Below are positions 23,604 through 31,927 of a stretch of DNA of 40,940 nt, piece after piece. The stretch is from positions 1-40,940 of the IMG/VR virus record IMGVR_UViG_3300009374_000012. One strand, 5' to 3'. Under the pieces are notes generated by a model. The model saw nothing but the letters and a program-made list of their open reading frames with translations. It had not been told where the DNA came from and searched no databases. The number at the start of each line of letters is the position of its first letter. The first letter of the stretch is position 1. The DNA comes from a virus. Made by a program: the position numbers and the translations under genes.

Positions 23604-24531
23604 ATACCCGTGTGGAGCGCTCAATGCGGTCTTCTTGTTCAGCCTCTTTCAAGAGAGATTGGATATCTAGACCAGCACAGTCAATTTTGCGCTTGCTAAT
23701 GTGATAGTGGCTTACAAAGCCGGAAAATGACCCATAAGCTACCTCTTGTTCATATCCTTTAGAGAATGTACCAAATTGGTTCACTGGGGTTTCATACGAC
23801 ACCCCTGTCGCTTCATGAACTGCTGTCCATAACGCCTTTAGTGCTTCCTTTTGAATTGGATAAAAGTCTGTGAATGGTTCTAGTTCGTTGCCGTGGACTC
23901 TTGCGCCCTCGATGATCGGTCGTTCGCCAAATCCATTTCTCTTATACCAGTCTTGATATTTCGGATAATAGGCATTTGATATCTCTACTCCAATAGATGC
24001 TCTATTTGTCCGCGATCTTCCAGCATGAAAGGCAGCATGTTGAATGTCTAGCGTTTGATATATTGTGCCGTCATTGTCGATCATAAAGTGAATAGAGAGA
24101 CCCTTTTTGCCCATAACTCCGTGACAAGAGCGAGAAGACAAACAAACATCCCAGTGATTCACGAAGTATCTCACTTTGCGTCTAGGGCGACCAGTATAAT
24201 CGTAATACGAGTTGTCTCTGGCCTTCATCCCTCCGCATTCAGACCACAAAACAACCTTATCCCATCGAATGGGAACAAAGTCATTGTTGTAAACAATATA
24301 ATTGGAATATTGAAGATCTTCTGGTTTGTGCCTGTCTATTGTTGATTGGCGCTCAGTCCACATTCTTCGAAATGTTGCTGGACCACACAAGCCGTCAACA
24401 CCAATAAGGTGACTACGTTGCCACTTCTTAATTGCTCTCACCAATTTGTCATCAAAGTGTTTTTCACCAAACCAAGATGGGTTCCATCCTAATTGAGCTG
24501 CCGATGCCCTATTATAAAAGTCTTTATCCAT
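23590..24531 (-). CDS. N-acetylmuramoyl-L-alanine amidase endolysin
   Basis: The 313-residue protein has an N-terminal peptidoglycan-binding-like region (LGWNPSWFGEKHFDDKLVRA, GVDGLCGPATFRRMW) and a C-terminal Amidase_2 domain: FVNHWDVC (His126), IHFMIDNDGTIYQTLDIQHAAFHAG and SIGVEISN. The end has SHYHISKRKIDCAGLD, with His277 and Cys285 spaced 8 apart, as in T7 lysozyme (His122/Cys130). It would cleave the peptide-sugar bond for host lysis. The ATG follows AGGGGG at about 12 bases. A late-type ACTATTTA motif lies 35 bp upstream. No clear holin is adjacent. Confidence 0.93.
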   Translation of the reverse strand: MDKDFYNRASAAQLGWNPSWFGEKHFDDKLVRAIKKWQRSHLIGVDGLCGPATFRRMWTERQSTIDRHKPEDLQYSNYIVYNNDFVPIRWDKVVLWSECGGMKARDNSYYDYTGRPRRKVRYFVNHWDVCLSSRSCHGVMGKKGLSIHFMIDNDGTIYQTLDIQHAAFHAGRSRTNRASIGVEISNAYYPKYQDWYKRNGFGERPIIEGARVHGNELEPFTDFYPIQKEALKALWTAVHEATGVSYETPVNQFGTFSKGYEQEVAYGSFSGFVSHYHISKRKIDCAGLDIQSLLKEAEQEDRIERSTRVCESD

Positions 24532-24565
24532 TCACAAAAGTCCCCCTTTTATTACGCTACTGATG

Positions 24566-24572
24566 TAAATAG
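24566..24572 (-). promoter_or_regulatory. Putative late promoter motif AACTATTTA
   Basis: The minus strand reads TGAACTATTTACATCAGTAG, 35 bp before the endolysin gene. No -35 box is seen. Confidence 0.55.
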
Positions 24573-24624
24573 TTCATTATTTGAATACAAAGACAAAATG
24601 AGACAAGATCCGATACTTATCTAG

Positions 24625-24915
24625 TCACTCAACGATACCCATTACATAATTTTCCAGAACTACCTGGTAGGAAGAGCCATTGAACGTGATCTCTTCTACC
24701 ATGCTCCGGTCTACAACAATGTTGGACGATCTGCTTAGAGCTGTGTTGAATTTTACGTCATCTGCCCAGTCAATCAATTTTACTACCGTATATTGCTCTT
24801 CTTCTGGTTTGTAATCCGATGGCAGTACGATACCACTTGGTGTCTCATTTTGTTTACCCGAATTCATCTCTATCAATAGGTGACGATTTAATGGGCTAAA
24901 GTTTACCGATTTCAT
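24625..24915 (-). CDS. GroES/gp31-like cochaperonin
   Basis: The 96-residue protein has a GroES-like layout: FSPLNRHLLIEM at the start (GroES: LRPLxDRVVV), a mobile-loop-like ETPSGIVLPSDY (GroES: TAGGIVLP), a central strand EQYTVVKLIDWADDVKF, and an end ITFNGSSYQVVLENYVMGIVE (GroES: I.G.EYLIVREEDILAIIE). The loop IVLP is the part that binds the chaperonin. It is far from groEL (7 kb scale genes between, about 17 kb). AGGACATT precedes the ATG. The resemblance is strong but by eye only. Confidence 0.8.
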   Translation of the reverse strand: MKSVNFSPLNRHLLIEMNSGKQNETPSGIVLPSDYKPEEEQYTVVKLIDWADDVKFNTALSRSSNIVVDRSMVEEITFNGSSYQVVLENYVMGIVE

Positions 24916-25126
24916 TGCTTAATGTCCTTTTGTGTGTTTTAAAATCTTCCTCAGTGAGAAAAATATCTTGTCTGCGCCTACAATTGCGGCACGATAGTTG
25001 AATGTGAATATTGTCGCCAATCATGGCTCTGGGATCGCCAACAGGCTGGTAATAGCACTCTTTGTGGCCAAGTGAGTGACATACTTTCTTGTTCGATTCT
25101 TCTGTTATGAGATGGTTAAAATTCAT
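24896..25126 (-). CDS. Small Cys-rich zinc protein
   Basis: I use the ATG at 25126 (GAGAGAAAG upstream), giving 76 residues. It contains CHSLGHKECYYQPVGD and LSCRNCRRRQ, a possible four-Cys zinc site, and begins MNFNHLITEESNKK. It lies between ribonucleotide reductase and the cochaperonin and overlaps the cochaperonin start by 20 bases. The function is unknown. Confidence 0.6.
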   Translation of the reverse strand: MNFNHLITEESNKKVCHSLGHKECYYQPVGDPRAMIGDNIHIQLSCRNCRRRQDIFLTEEDFKTHKRTLSNEIGKL

Positions 25127-25133
25127 CTTTCTC

Positions 25134-27101
25134 TCACAATACACACGAATCGTTGGTGCAGAACTTTTCGCCAGCGCCCTCTTGTTCGGTCTCAAGCTTC
25201 GTGATTGGTGTAATCTTTTTTATCATCTCGTTGTATTGCTCTTGTGTGATTGGTTCATATGGTGCTTGTTCGTAGCCTGTCTCTTGGTATTTCAAAAAAG
25301 AAACTGCCTTTAGGCGTGTCTCGTACATCTCCAAAGCAGATTCAATAGAGTCAGCTTCATTGTCTTGGAAAGTTACTGTCACAGATACTGCGTTATCCGC
25401 CCAATAGTATTGATATTGAGCAGCGGTCTCAAGTTGTTCCCACATTGAAACATCTTTTTTGCTCTTTGAATAGAAGGGCTCCTGAACAGGAAACTCTACA
25501 CACATAGTATTAGGTGAATAGGCATCCTTCTCTATAGTATATCCAGCTTCTTCTAGTTTGTTTAACATTTCAGAATCTTGTGAGAATCTGATACGACGAA
25601 TATAATATTCACTCTCTGGGTAGTGGATCCCTGGGGTTGAGCCATTTAGGAGGCTGACGGTGCCACTGGGCTTTATTGAAGTCATTTTGATCGACCTTGG
25701 GACACAGAGCCAATTTGAATATTCTTCATCAAGTTCGTTTATTCGCTTATAGGCATCATCGCACCACTGAAACATTGTGCGTTTGCCGAACTTATTAAAA
25801 GCTTGAATAATGCCCGATTGTGAGAGTCCAATTCTTCTGTTCTTCAACATCATTGCATTAGTTTCTGGCCAATGTGTGTTGGTCAATGTTATTGTTTTTG
25901 CATACATATATGCACACTTGAGCGTCTTTAAATAATCATCGTAGTTTTCATGCTTTGCGGGGAATGTCTCCGTTAGGCAGCATAATTCAGCATTATGGAG
26001 ACTTTGCTCTACGCATGGATTGAACCCAACCACTTCTTTATCTTTATAATCTGGAGCATCTTTCATTCTACCATATGCTCTAGCGTTTTCTAGCCAGATA
26101 TAGCCTGGTTCACCGTTAGTCTGAGTTTGTTTCGCATGCCAAGAGTAGTCCATTCCCTCAACAGCACTAAATGAGTTATTTGAGCCCCATCGGTGGTGAT
26201 AGAGTTTTTCTTGATCATTTTTCATCTCCAAGTAGTGCTTGTCGTCGTAGGAGCCAATAGCAAGGGCAGCAGACCGTCTAACATTACCAGCTACTACACA
26301 ACGACCTATCATATTTTCAATATCTACGATATCCACAGACGTAATAGGTTCGCCTATATTGGGAGTTAAAAGCCCAATTAGATCTTCATGGAGTTCTTTT
26401 AAGGGACCGTGGCCACTCGAAGTTCCACCAAAGCCCAAAATCAAAGCGCCTTTTGCTCTAATGGCGGAATAGTCAAACTTTGGCACTTGTGAGCCCAACA
26501 AGAACCCATCCAATAATTGACGGACAGAATTAACCCAGCCTTCACGCGAGTCTTCAATAATAAGTGTATCGCCTGTATACATTGGTTCCTTGATTACGAC
26601 TGTGCCAGCTCCAAGTGTATCAAACCCGACACCAACTCCTAGCATCAAGGCATCCATAATCCAAGCGTAAAGGTATCCACCCTTTGTGGCTAAATCGGCT
26701 GTAGTTCTAAAGCCGCAATTGAACAGGGCTGCACCTGTTCGCTCTTCGGCAAACTTTGTGCCGGTCATCCATAGTCCGCGCCCAGGTGGTGTCCACTTGA
26801 GATTAAAAAGTCTATCATACGCATCTTTCGCTGTTCGCTGTGCTTTTGAATCATTCCACTCAAGGCCAAGCCTAACAACATGTTTCTTTTGAATGTTAAA
26901 CATTCCTTCGATAACACGGCGACAAGTTTGCCACCATTCTTCTGTGCCTGTTGCGTTGGGCTCAAATTCATTTAGGCGTCGAGCATATGTGCGCTTAAAT
27001 GTCACATACCCTAGCGGGCCCCAGGGGACTTCGGCGGATGTATATGGTTCTAGGAACGTCTCCGATAGACGAAACCTGCGTATGTTCTCTTCTGTTCTCA
27101 T
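25134..27101 (-). CDS. nrdJ: Class II (adenosylcobalamin) ribonucleoside-triphosphate reductase
   Basis: The 655-residue protein is a monomeric B12-dependent ribonucleotide reductase of the RTPR type. Visible residues: LFNCGFRT (Cys129), the NPCVEQSLHNAELCCL active-site strand (Asn361, Cys363, Glu365), SIKPSGTVSLLNGSTPGIHYP, and the C-terminal redox pair CTNDSCVL (Cys648, Cys653). The length is close to the 739-residue Lactobacillus enzyme but shorter. It makes deoxynucleotides without oxygen, using vitamin B12. The thioredoxin at 12633-12992 is a likely reductant. ATGA overlaps the HNH gene upstream. Confidence 0.96.
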   Translation of the reverse strand: MRTEENIRRFRLSETFLEPYTSAEVPWGPLGYVTFKRTYARRLNEFEPNATGTEEWWQTCRRVIEGMFNIQKKHVVRLGLEWNDSKAQRTAKDAYDRLFNLKWTPPGRGLWMTGTKFAEERTGAALFNCGFRTTADLATKGGYLYAWIMDALMLGVGVGFDTLGAGTVVIKEPMYTGDTLIIEDSREGWVNSVRQLLDGFLLGSQVPKFDYSAIRAKGALILGFGGTSSGHGPLKELHEDLIGLLTPNIGEPITSVDIVDIENMIGRCVVAGNVRRSAALAIGSYDDKHYLEMKNDQEKLYHHRWGSNNSFSAVEGMDYSWHAKQTQTNGEPGYIWLENARAYGRMKDAPDYKDKEVVGFNPCVEQSLHNAELCCLTETFPAKHENYDDYLKTLKCAYMYAKTITLTNTHWPETNAMMLKNRRIGLSQSGIIQAFNKFGKRTMFQWCDDAYKRINELDEEYSNWLCVPRSIKMTSIKPSGTVSLLNGSTPGIHYPESEYYIRRIRFSQDSEMLNKLEEAGYTIEKDAYSPNTMCVEFPVQEPFYSKSKKDVSMWEQLETAAQYQYYWADNAVSVTVTFQDNEADSIESALEMYETRLKAVSFLKYQETGYEQAPYEPITQEQYNEMIKKITPITKLETEQEGAGEKFCTNDSCVL

Positions 27102-27901
27102 TTCTTATTTCCTTTCTTGATAATCTTGTTGCTTTTTTTAACATTTTCAAGCGCACATAAAGGGCGCAAGTTCTCCAGCGCCCAGCACTTCTGAAAGTTG
27201 GGGTGCTGCATACTGTCGTAAGCTAGCATGGAGTGGGGGTAAATGTGATCAATATGCCAAGTTCTTCTCTCCTTGGAGATTACTCCATAATTCTCCCACT
27301 TCATCCAGTCTTCAAATTGTGATTCTATATGATCTTTGAGTATCTGTGGAGTGTATGGAAGATGCTCGAAAACACTTTGGCCAGCCTTGGCATCGCCTAT
27401 TGTCGCCCGAATTCGCCTGGAGATGTTGTTGTGCAGCTTGTAACTTGGGTTGGTACGCCGAATGGCGGCATCTCTTCTATCTCTTTGACGGCATAAATCC
27501 AAATTCTCCTCCCTGTATCTTCTTTTGCGGTCTCTTGTTTTTTCGGCGGTGCGTTTTTCGTATTCCGCTGCACGAGCCCTAATACTCTCTCTGTTCTTCT
27601 TGTAATATTCTTTTTTCTGTTTTGCAATCTTCTCTTTGTTCTTGGTTCTCCAAGTGTCTTTATCACGGAGGAATTTCTCTCGATTCTCACTCTGCCAAAC
27701 AGCAACCCGTTTGGAGATCTTCTCTTTGTTCTCAATGTAGTATCTTTTGGCCTCGATCTGAAGCCTCTCTTTGTTTTCCATTCTCCACTCGCGTTGACAC
27801 CCTTTACAGCTGCTTGATAATCCCGACTTTACTGAACGGCAGATTGTAAATTCATCTGCGGCTTTCTCTGTTTTGCATTTTGAGCAAGCTTTAGATTTCA
27901 T
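27098..27901 (-). CDS. HNH endonuclease with zinc-finger and repeated linker
   Basis: The 267-residue protein starts with a Cys4 finger (CSKCKTEKAADEF ... SCKGCQREW), then has a long Lys/Glu-rich helical repeat region (several units like YYIENKEKI and EYYKKNRES, about 45-135), then a C-terminal HNH domain: TWHIDHIYPHSMLAYDS, NPNFQKCWALENLRPLCALEN. HIDHI and N..L/LRPL are the HNH signature. It lies just upstream of the reductase gene. It is likely a free-standing homing-type endonuclease, as these often sit beside phage nrd genes. AGGAG precedes the ATG and a [T]CTATTTA motif is 15 bp upstream. Confidence 0.9.
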   Translation of the reverse strand: MKSKACSKCKTEKAADEFTICRSVKSGLSSSCKGCQREWRMENKERLQIEAKRYYIENKEKISKRVAVWQSENREKFLRDKDTWRTKNKEKIAKQKKEYYKKNRESIRARAAEYEKRTAEKTRDRKRRYREENLDLCRQRDRRDAAIRRTNPSYKLHNNISRRIRATIGDAKAGQSVFEHLPYTPQILKDHIESQFEDWMKWENYGVISKERRTWHIDHIYPHSMLAYDSMQHPNFQKCWALENLRPLCALENVKKSNKIIKKGNKK

Positions 27902-27915
27902 CTCTTTCTCCTGTG

Positions 27916-27922
27916 TAAATAG
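27916..27922 (-). promoter_or_regulatory. Putative late-type motif TCTATTTA
   Basis: The minus strand reads GTGTCTATTTACACAGGAG, a short palindrome GTGT...ACAC around the core. It is about 15 bp from the HNH start codon and differs from the consensus at one base. Confidence 0.4.
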
Positions 27923-27986
27923 ACACTCAAAAATGAAAAGATCAAAAACCGAATTCTCGCTAGCGAAACAGTGTTATGACACCCTT

Positions 27987-29357
27987 CTACTTCTTTCTCA
28001 ATTTTGTGTATTTTTGTCTCAACAATTCTTGTTGCTGTTTCGCCCCGAGGGCAGGCATACCCCCTGAAACGCCGCTAATGGCCCCCTGAGCACGGGGCAT
28101 AACTTTAATACACACATTCGATGTATCCATAAAAATATCATAAATTATCCCATCTGGGCCGTTCCTATTCTTTGCTATAAACATCTTGCCTTGGTTATTC
28201 TGTTTGTCCTCAATGGTTCTTGAGATAGAGAGAATAAAGTCAGCCACAAAGCACTTATTGAACGCTTCAGATATTTGCTCCATTGTGATTACTTCGGCGT
28301 TAAGGCCCGATCTGTTGGTTTGAGAAGCTGTCCAAACTGGACACTTGAATTCTGTTGAGATTCCTCGCAACTCTTCATAAATAGACTCCAATTCATTTCT
28401 CTTTTCTTTTCTCACTACAACTGGGCGCAAAAGATCGGCATAGTCAACAATTATCATTCCTGGATTAATTCCACGCTTTACAAGCCGAGATAGGTGTGCT
28501 CTGATCGTCTGTGTTGTAGCTGATTTGGTTGGATACTCCTTAATGATCAATTTGCCATTGATGCCCTTTACTTTTTCATATATTTCGTCCTTGAAAGAAG
28601 TTAAGCTTGACAAAGGGAAGCCAGTGATACAGCTATCGTAGCGGCTTGCTATCACTGTCTCTTGTAGTTCCATTGTATAGTGAACAACAACCTTTTCTTC
28701 TTTTAGTGCCTGTGCTCCCAAGTGGACCAGCACCATGCTCTTACCAGCACCCGTGGGAGCTATGACAACCCCCATCTCACTCACCCCAAGTCCACCACCA
28801 GTAATGCCATCTACTTCTTTCCACCCTGTTGTCACTGGCTTTCTGAATTTTGGAACAAACCTAGCTTCAAAGTCGGCTAGGTAATCATAACCAAAATTAT
28901 TATCTGAGCCTAATTTAATAGCATTATTGATTGTGTTCGAAATCTCATCAAAGGAACAAGTCTGTAGCAGTCCTACCGACTTCAGCATCGCCTCTTTCAA
29001 ATTCTGCTTTCTGCAAAATTCTAGCGACGACTCTTTGATATACTCTACATCAGTTGGTTCTCTGTTGTGTATGCGACTAAAATAATCTAAAACCTGTTGC
29101 TTGACTGTCTCATCTTCTTCTTCTAATTCTGTACGGAGTATCGAGATCATTGCTTCCATTGATGGATGCTTGTCGTATTTACTTCGAAAGTTGATCACCT
29201 TGGCTGCAAACAGCCTTAAGTACTCAAGCTCTAAGAAGTCGAGATCTAATACCTCGGTTATTTGATCGGCAAAAGGACGATCTTCAAAGATTAATTGAAC
29301 TAATCCCTCTTGAAACGATTTGCCATATTTGCCGAAGTTTATGTTTGCTGGTGACAT
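27987..29357 (-). CDS. DnaB-type replicative helicase
   Basis: The 456-residue protein has a helical N-terminal region (about 1-150) and a RecA-like ATPase core. Walker A is APTGAGKS (200-207), and Walker B is MIIVDYADLL (301-310). ASQTNRSG matches helicase motif H3, and FIAKNRNGPDGI contains the motif H4-type KNR. It unwinds DNA at the fork, 5' to 3', in a hexamer. The N-terminus is less conserved than in bacterial DnaB and looks like T4 gp41. A sigma70 promoter lies between it and the exonuclease gene. Confidence 0.93.
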   Translation of the reverse strand: MSPANINFGKYGKSFQEGLVQLIFEDRPFADQITEVLDLDFLELEYLRLFAAKVINFRSKYDKHPSMEAMISILRTELEEEDETVKQQVLDYFSRIHNREPTDVEYIKESSLEFCRKQNLKEAMLKSVGLLQTCSFDEISNTINNAIKLGSDNNFGYDYLADFEARFVPKFRKPVTTGWKEVDGITGGGLGVSEMGVVIAPTGAGKSMVLVHLGAQALKEEKVVVHYTMELQETVIASRYDSCITGFPLSSLTSFKDEIYEKVKGINGKLIIKEYPTKSATTQTIRAHLSRLVKRGINPGMIIVDYADLLRPVVVRKEKRNELESIYEELRGISTEFKCPVWTASQTNRSGLNAEVITMEQISEAFNKCFVADFILSISRTIEDKQNNQGKMFIAKNRNGPDGIIYDIFMDTSNVCIKVMPRAQGAISGVSGGMPALGAKQQQELLRQKYTKLRKK

Positions 29358-29385
29358 CTTTCCTCACTTGTCTATTGTAGCTTAT

Positions 29386-29413
29386 ATTATAACACGCTCA
29401 CTACCAAAGTCAA
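29386..29413 (-). promoter_or_regulatory. Sigma70-type promoter of the helicase
   Basis: TTGACT, a 16-bp spacer and TATAAT on the minus strand, about 29 bp before the helicase ATG. Confidence 0.75.
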
Positions 29414-29416
29414 GCA

Positions 29417-30403
29417 CTAAGTCACTCTTTTTCGCTTCTCTGAACACTCTCGACTAATAAGAGCCAAATGTGTCCTCAGTGTTTCCCAATTTAGCTCCCC
29501 AAAGCCATCGATATTCATCATCTTAATGATCTCTGTTCTATTAAACTCACACTCAAAATTATTCACGGTATACTCAACATGTTGTTTTGATTGTATTGAA
29601 AGCTGAGGAGCATACAATTGCATTAGTTTATAATTGTGGCGTATTGTATCTTGTTCTTCAATTATGCGAGATAAGACTTTTAATTTATTTTCTGACTCCT
29701 CGCAAGTTTGAACAATATCATCTAGCGTGTAGTCCTTGGCTTCTGCAAGATATGGAAATCTCTTCTTTATTGTTCCGAATCCTACGCCCCTGACGCCTTT
29801 AAGGTTGTCTGACTTGTCACCAATAATTGCCCTAGCTAACGCCATGTTTGTTGGGTGAACTCCAGTTTCTTCCACAACTCTGCCAGAATTTAAGAACTCA
29901 TCTTTTGTTGGCCTCCATAAGACAGTTTCGTCATCACAAAGCTGCATGAAATCCTTGTCATTAGAGACGACAATCTTCTGCCAGCCTTTGTAATATGACA
30001 TTTGAGTCAAATAGGCAATTACATCATCTGCTTCGATATCTGGCACCATAAATTGAATCACCGGCATCGAATTAAGATATTCAACAATACGAGCGTGTTG
30101 CCACATTTTGTTTTGTAGCTCTTCGTTCTCTGTAAGGTTCCGTATCGATCTATTTAATCGAACTGGCTTACGACCCGCTTTATATTTTTTGTCCATAGTA
30201 CGGCGCTTCCTAGAGCCATTGGGGCCATCCCATACGACTATGATCTGACTGGGCTTAGTGACACGAACAAGTTTCTGTAAGATCTTCGTAAAGCCCTTGA
30301 GGCCGCCAATTGGGCTTCCATTAAGAGACAAACTAGGATCAACTATATAAGCTCGTAAATATGCGTTCAGGCCATCGATGATTAGTACTCGTTGTTTTTC
30401 CAT
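29417..30403 (-). CDS. 5'-3' exonuclease (FEN/PolA N-terminal family)
   Basis: I use the ATG at 30403, which overlaps the preceding stop as TAATG and gives 328 residues. The metal-binding acidic motifs are in order: VLIIDGLNAYLRAY (Asp10), VVWDGPNGSRKRR, DIEADDVIAY, VVSNDKDFMQLC, and the helix-3-turn GDKSDNLKGVRGVGFGTI. This is the fold of T4 RNase H and the PolA N-terminus. It removes RNA primers or flaps. The family A polymerase at 35961-37148 has no such domain, so the pair equals a split Pol I. Confidence 0.95.
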   Translation of the reverse strand: MEKQRVLIIDGLNAYLRAYIVDPSLSLNGSPIGGLKGFTKILQKLVRVTKPSQIIVVWDGPNGSRKRRTMDKKYKAGRKPVRLNRSIRNLTENEELQNKMWQHARIVEYLNSMPVIQFMVPDIEADDVIAYLTQMSYYKGWQKIVVSNDKDFMQLCDDETVLWRPTKDEFLNSGRVVEETGVHPTNMALARAIIGDKSDNLKGVRGVGFGTIKKRFPYLAEAKDYTLDDIVQTCEESENKLKVLSRIIEEQDTIRHNYKLMQLYAPQLSIQSKQHVEYTVNNFECEFNRTEIIKMMNIDGFGELNWETLRTHLALISRECSEKRKRVT

Positions 30404-30666
30404 TAGACCTTCTGTAAGTCTGAGATCATGGAGTCGACGTCTAATTTGCGGATTGAGCTCCACTTAAACCAATCGTATTCTGGATTCAAGCCTTCATTAC
30501 GAAGATCGGCTTTCCAGTTGTTGTATTTTTGGCGTGTTTCGTCATTGATCCAATCGACCTTGACATATTTCCAGCCGCCCTCTGTTTTTTCTTCTCTCAC
30601 CGTTCCAAATAAAAGGCTCAGATCACCATACGTGGTCCAAACCTTTTGCCCTATTAAAGTGTCCAT
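30403..30666 (-). CDS. Small unknown protein, SH3-like pattern
   Basis: The 87-residue protein (MDTLIGQKVWTTYGDLSLLF...) starts with a strand-turn-strand pattern (GQKVWTTYGD, GTVREEKTEGGWKYVKVDWIND) resembling short SH3/KOW-type barrels and ends with an acidic helix. AGGAG precedes the ATG. A near-consensus sigma70 promoter lies directly upstream, so it leads the exonuclease unit. The function is unknown. Confidence 0.7.
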   Translation of the reverse strand: MDTLIGQKVWTTYGDLSLLFGTVREEKTEGGWKYVKVDWINDETRQKYNNWKADLRNEGLNPEYDWFKWSSIRKLDVDSMISDLQKV

Positions 30667-30690
30667 TTAATCTCCTATGGTTACTCTATT

Positions 30691-30719
30691 ATTATAATCT
30701 ATTTTTTGTTGTTTGTCAA
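30691..30719 (-). promoter_or_regulatory. Consensus sigma70 promoter
   Basis: The minus strand has TTGACA, a 17-bp spacer and TATAAT, a perfect match to both consensus boxes, about 25 bp before the small gene at 30666 and overlapping the end of the upstream gene. Confidence 0.9.
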
Positions 30720-31379
30720 GTGTTCTTTTATGGCCTTTTCGGCAATCTTTGCAACTGCCCATCTAGAATTTCGAGATAAGCCCTTATAAGTCTCCAGATG
30801 TTCAGATACCTCTTTAAAAACAAATGGGCGACGCTTAACACGACTCATAAATTCTGCCTCTTCTCCGCCAGTAAAATCGCCAACAGGCTCTTTTCTGCCC
30901 AAGCCAGGCCAAGCTTCATTGGTTCCTAGCAAATAAGCTTCTCTCCCTCCACGTGGAATAATCAGCACCGAATCTTGACAAAACATTGCCGATAACGATC
31001 CTAAAGTGTCAGCAAATTTTGGATCATCTGTATAATTTACAACAAAGAAGCTCTCTTCAGCAACTTCTATAGATGGGTGCTTCTTTTTATCTTTTGAATT
31101 AAAATTCTCAATATAAGAGCCATCTATTGTAGTTACACCAAATCCCTTTTTCAGCAAAATAGCTCGCAGAGCTCTATTCCTTTCAAAATTGACATCCGCA
31201 TCTTCATCCTTTTCTGTCCCTATTGATGGAACATCAAGCACACATTGGTGACGTGAACGCGGCGAATTGCGGTGTCCTGTGATAATTGCAGACTCGTGTT
31301 CTGAAATGTGTTGGTGTATTCTGCTCAGGCCGGATTCTCTGATATTTGATTTCTTCCAGTTTTCAATTATTTTCTTCAT
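30699..31379 (-). CDS. Unknown phage protein with ENW leader
   Basis: The 226-residue protein begins MKKIIENWKKSNIRES. The middle (SRIHQHISEHESAIITGHR, NRALRAILLKKGFGVTTIDG, SFFVVNYTDDPKFADTLGSL, CQDSVLIIPRGG) resembles small phage proteins I recall with a DUF3293-like fold, in which a residue-rich strand set is followed by the QDSVLI stretch. The N-terminus shares M-K-x-[LI]-x-ENW with the neighbour at 31376-31909. In T4, a short N-terminal leader of similar type (MKTYQEFIAEA) targets internal proteins to the head. Function is unknown. ATGA overlaps the neighbour. Confidence 0.65.
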   Translation of the reverse strand: MKKIIENWKKSNIRESGLSRIHQHISEHESAIITGHRNSPRSRHQCVLDVPSIGTEKDEDADVNFERNRALRAILLKKGFGVTTIDGSYIENFNSKDKKKHPSIEVAEESFFVVNYTDDPKFADTLGSLSAMFCQDSVLIIPRGGREAYLLGTNEAWPGLGRKEPVGDFTGGEEAEFMSRVKRRPFVFKEVSEHLETYKGLSRNSRWAVAKIAEKAIKEHLTNNKK

Positions 31380-31909
31380 TCTTGGTCTCCGTAAAAATCA
31401 TCAGCTAACTTAGTGGCAGGGACTTTCTCCCACAGAGCCACTATCGTAGTGTCTGGATCTTTGTCCTGCGGATAGATAAACCCTTTCATTCCATGCTTTC
31501 GTGAAGCCATGGTGGCCACCATTTCAAATGTATTTACAGGATAATATTTGGGCTTCTTTGTTTCTTTCTCTCTTATCTCCAAGTACTCTTTTTTGCTGTC
31601 CGGGAAGGATAGCTTTAGAGGATCTTCGTAGATTGGGTACAGCTCGGAACTCTTTATTTTTACTTCGTAAGCATGCTCTCCTTGTATCTTGCCGACACCT
31701 GCATCTTCTTGCGACATCTGTGTAAAATAAAAAACTCTTGGACGATCCCAGGCTCGGTACTCTGCTTTCGTGTAGTTCTTTAAATTCTTGGCGGCTATTT
31801 CTGGATCTAATTCGGTAATGTCTGGCGATGATGATATATGATACAAGATCATTTCATCAGATTCTTCTTCTTGGAGGTAACTGTTCCAATTCTCAAACAA
31901 ATGTTTCAT
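31376..31909 (-). CDS. Unknown protein, possibly packaged ADP-ribosyltransferase-like
   Basis: The 177-residue protein begins MKHLFENWNSYLQEEES, an ENW leader like the neighbour's. After it comes MILYHISSSPDITELDPEIAA and RPRVFYFTQM, a strand pattern seen in ADP-ribosyltransferase-type or related toxin folds: a first strand with YH, a second with FYFT, then a helix. A third catalytic Glu is not certain (ALWEKV near the end). T4 Alt, a packaged ADP-ribosyltransferase, also carries an N-terminal targeting leader. All of this is inference. The putative late promoter motif lies 19 bp before the ATG. Confidence 0.55.
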   Translation of the reverse strand: MKHLFENWNSYLQEEESDEMILYHISSSPDITELDPEIAAKNLKNYTKAEYRAWDRPRVFYFTQMSQEDAGVGKIQGEHAYEVKIKSSELYPIYEDPLKLSFPDSKKEYLEIREKETKKPKYYPVNTFEMVATMASRKHGMKGFIYPQDKDPDTTIVALWEKVPATKLADDFYGDQE

Positions 31910-31927
31910 TTTTTATCCTCTCGGACA

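Noticed and set aside
24541-24624. A terminator between endolysin and cochaperonin genes
   Set aside because: No stem with a T-run is present; only the ACTATTTA motif was found.
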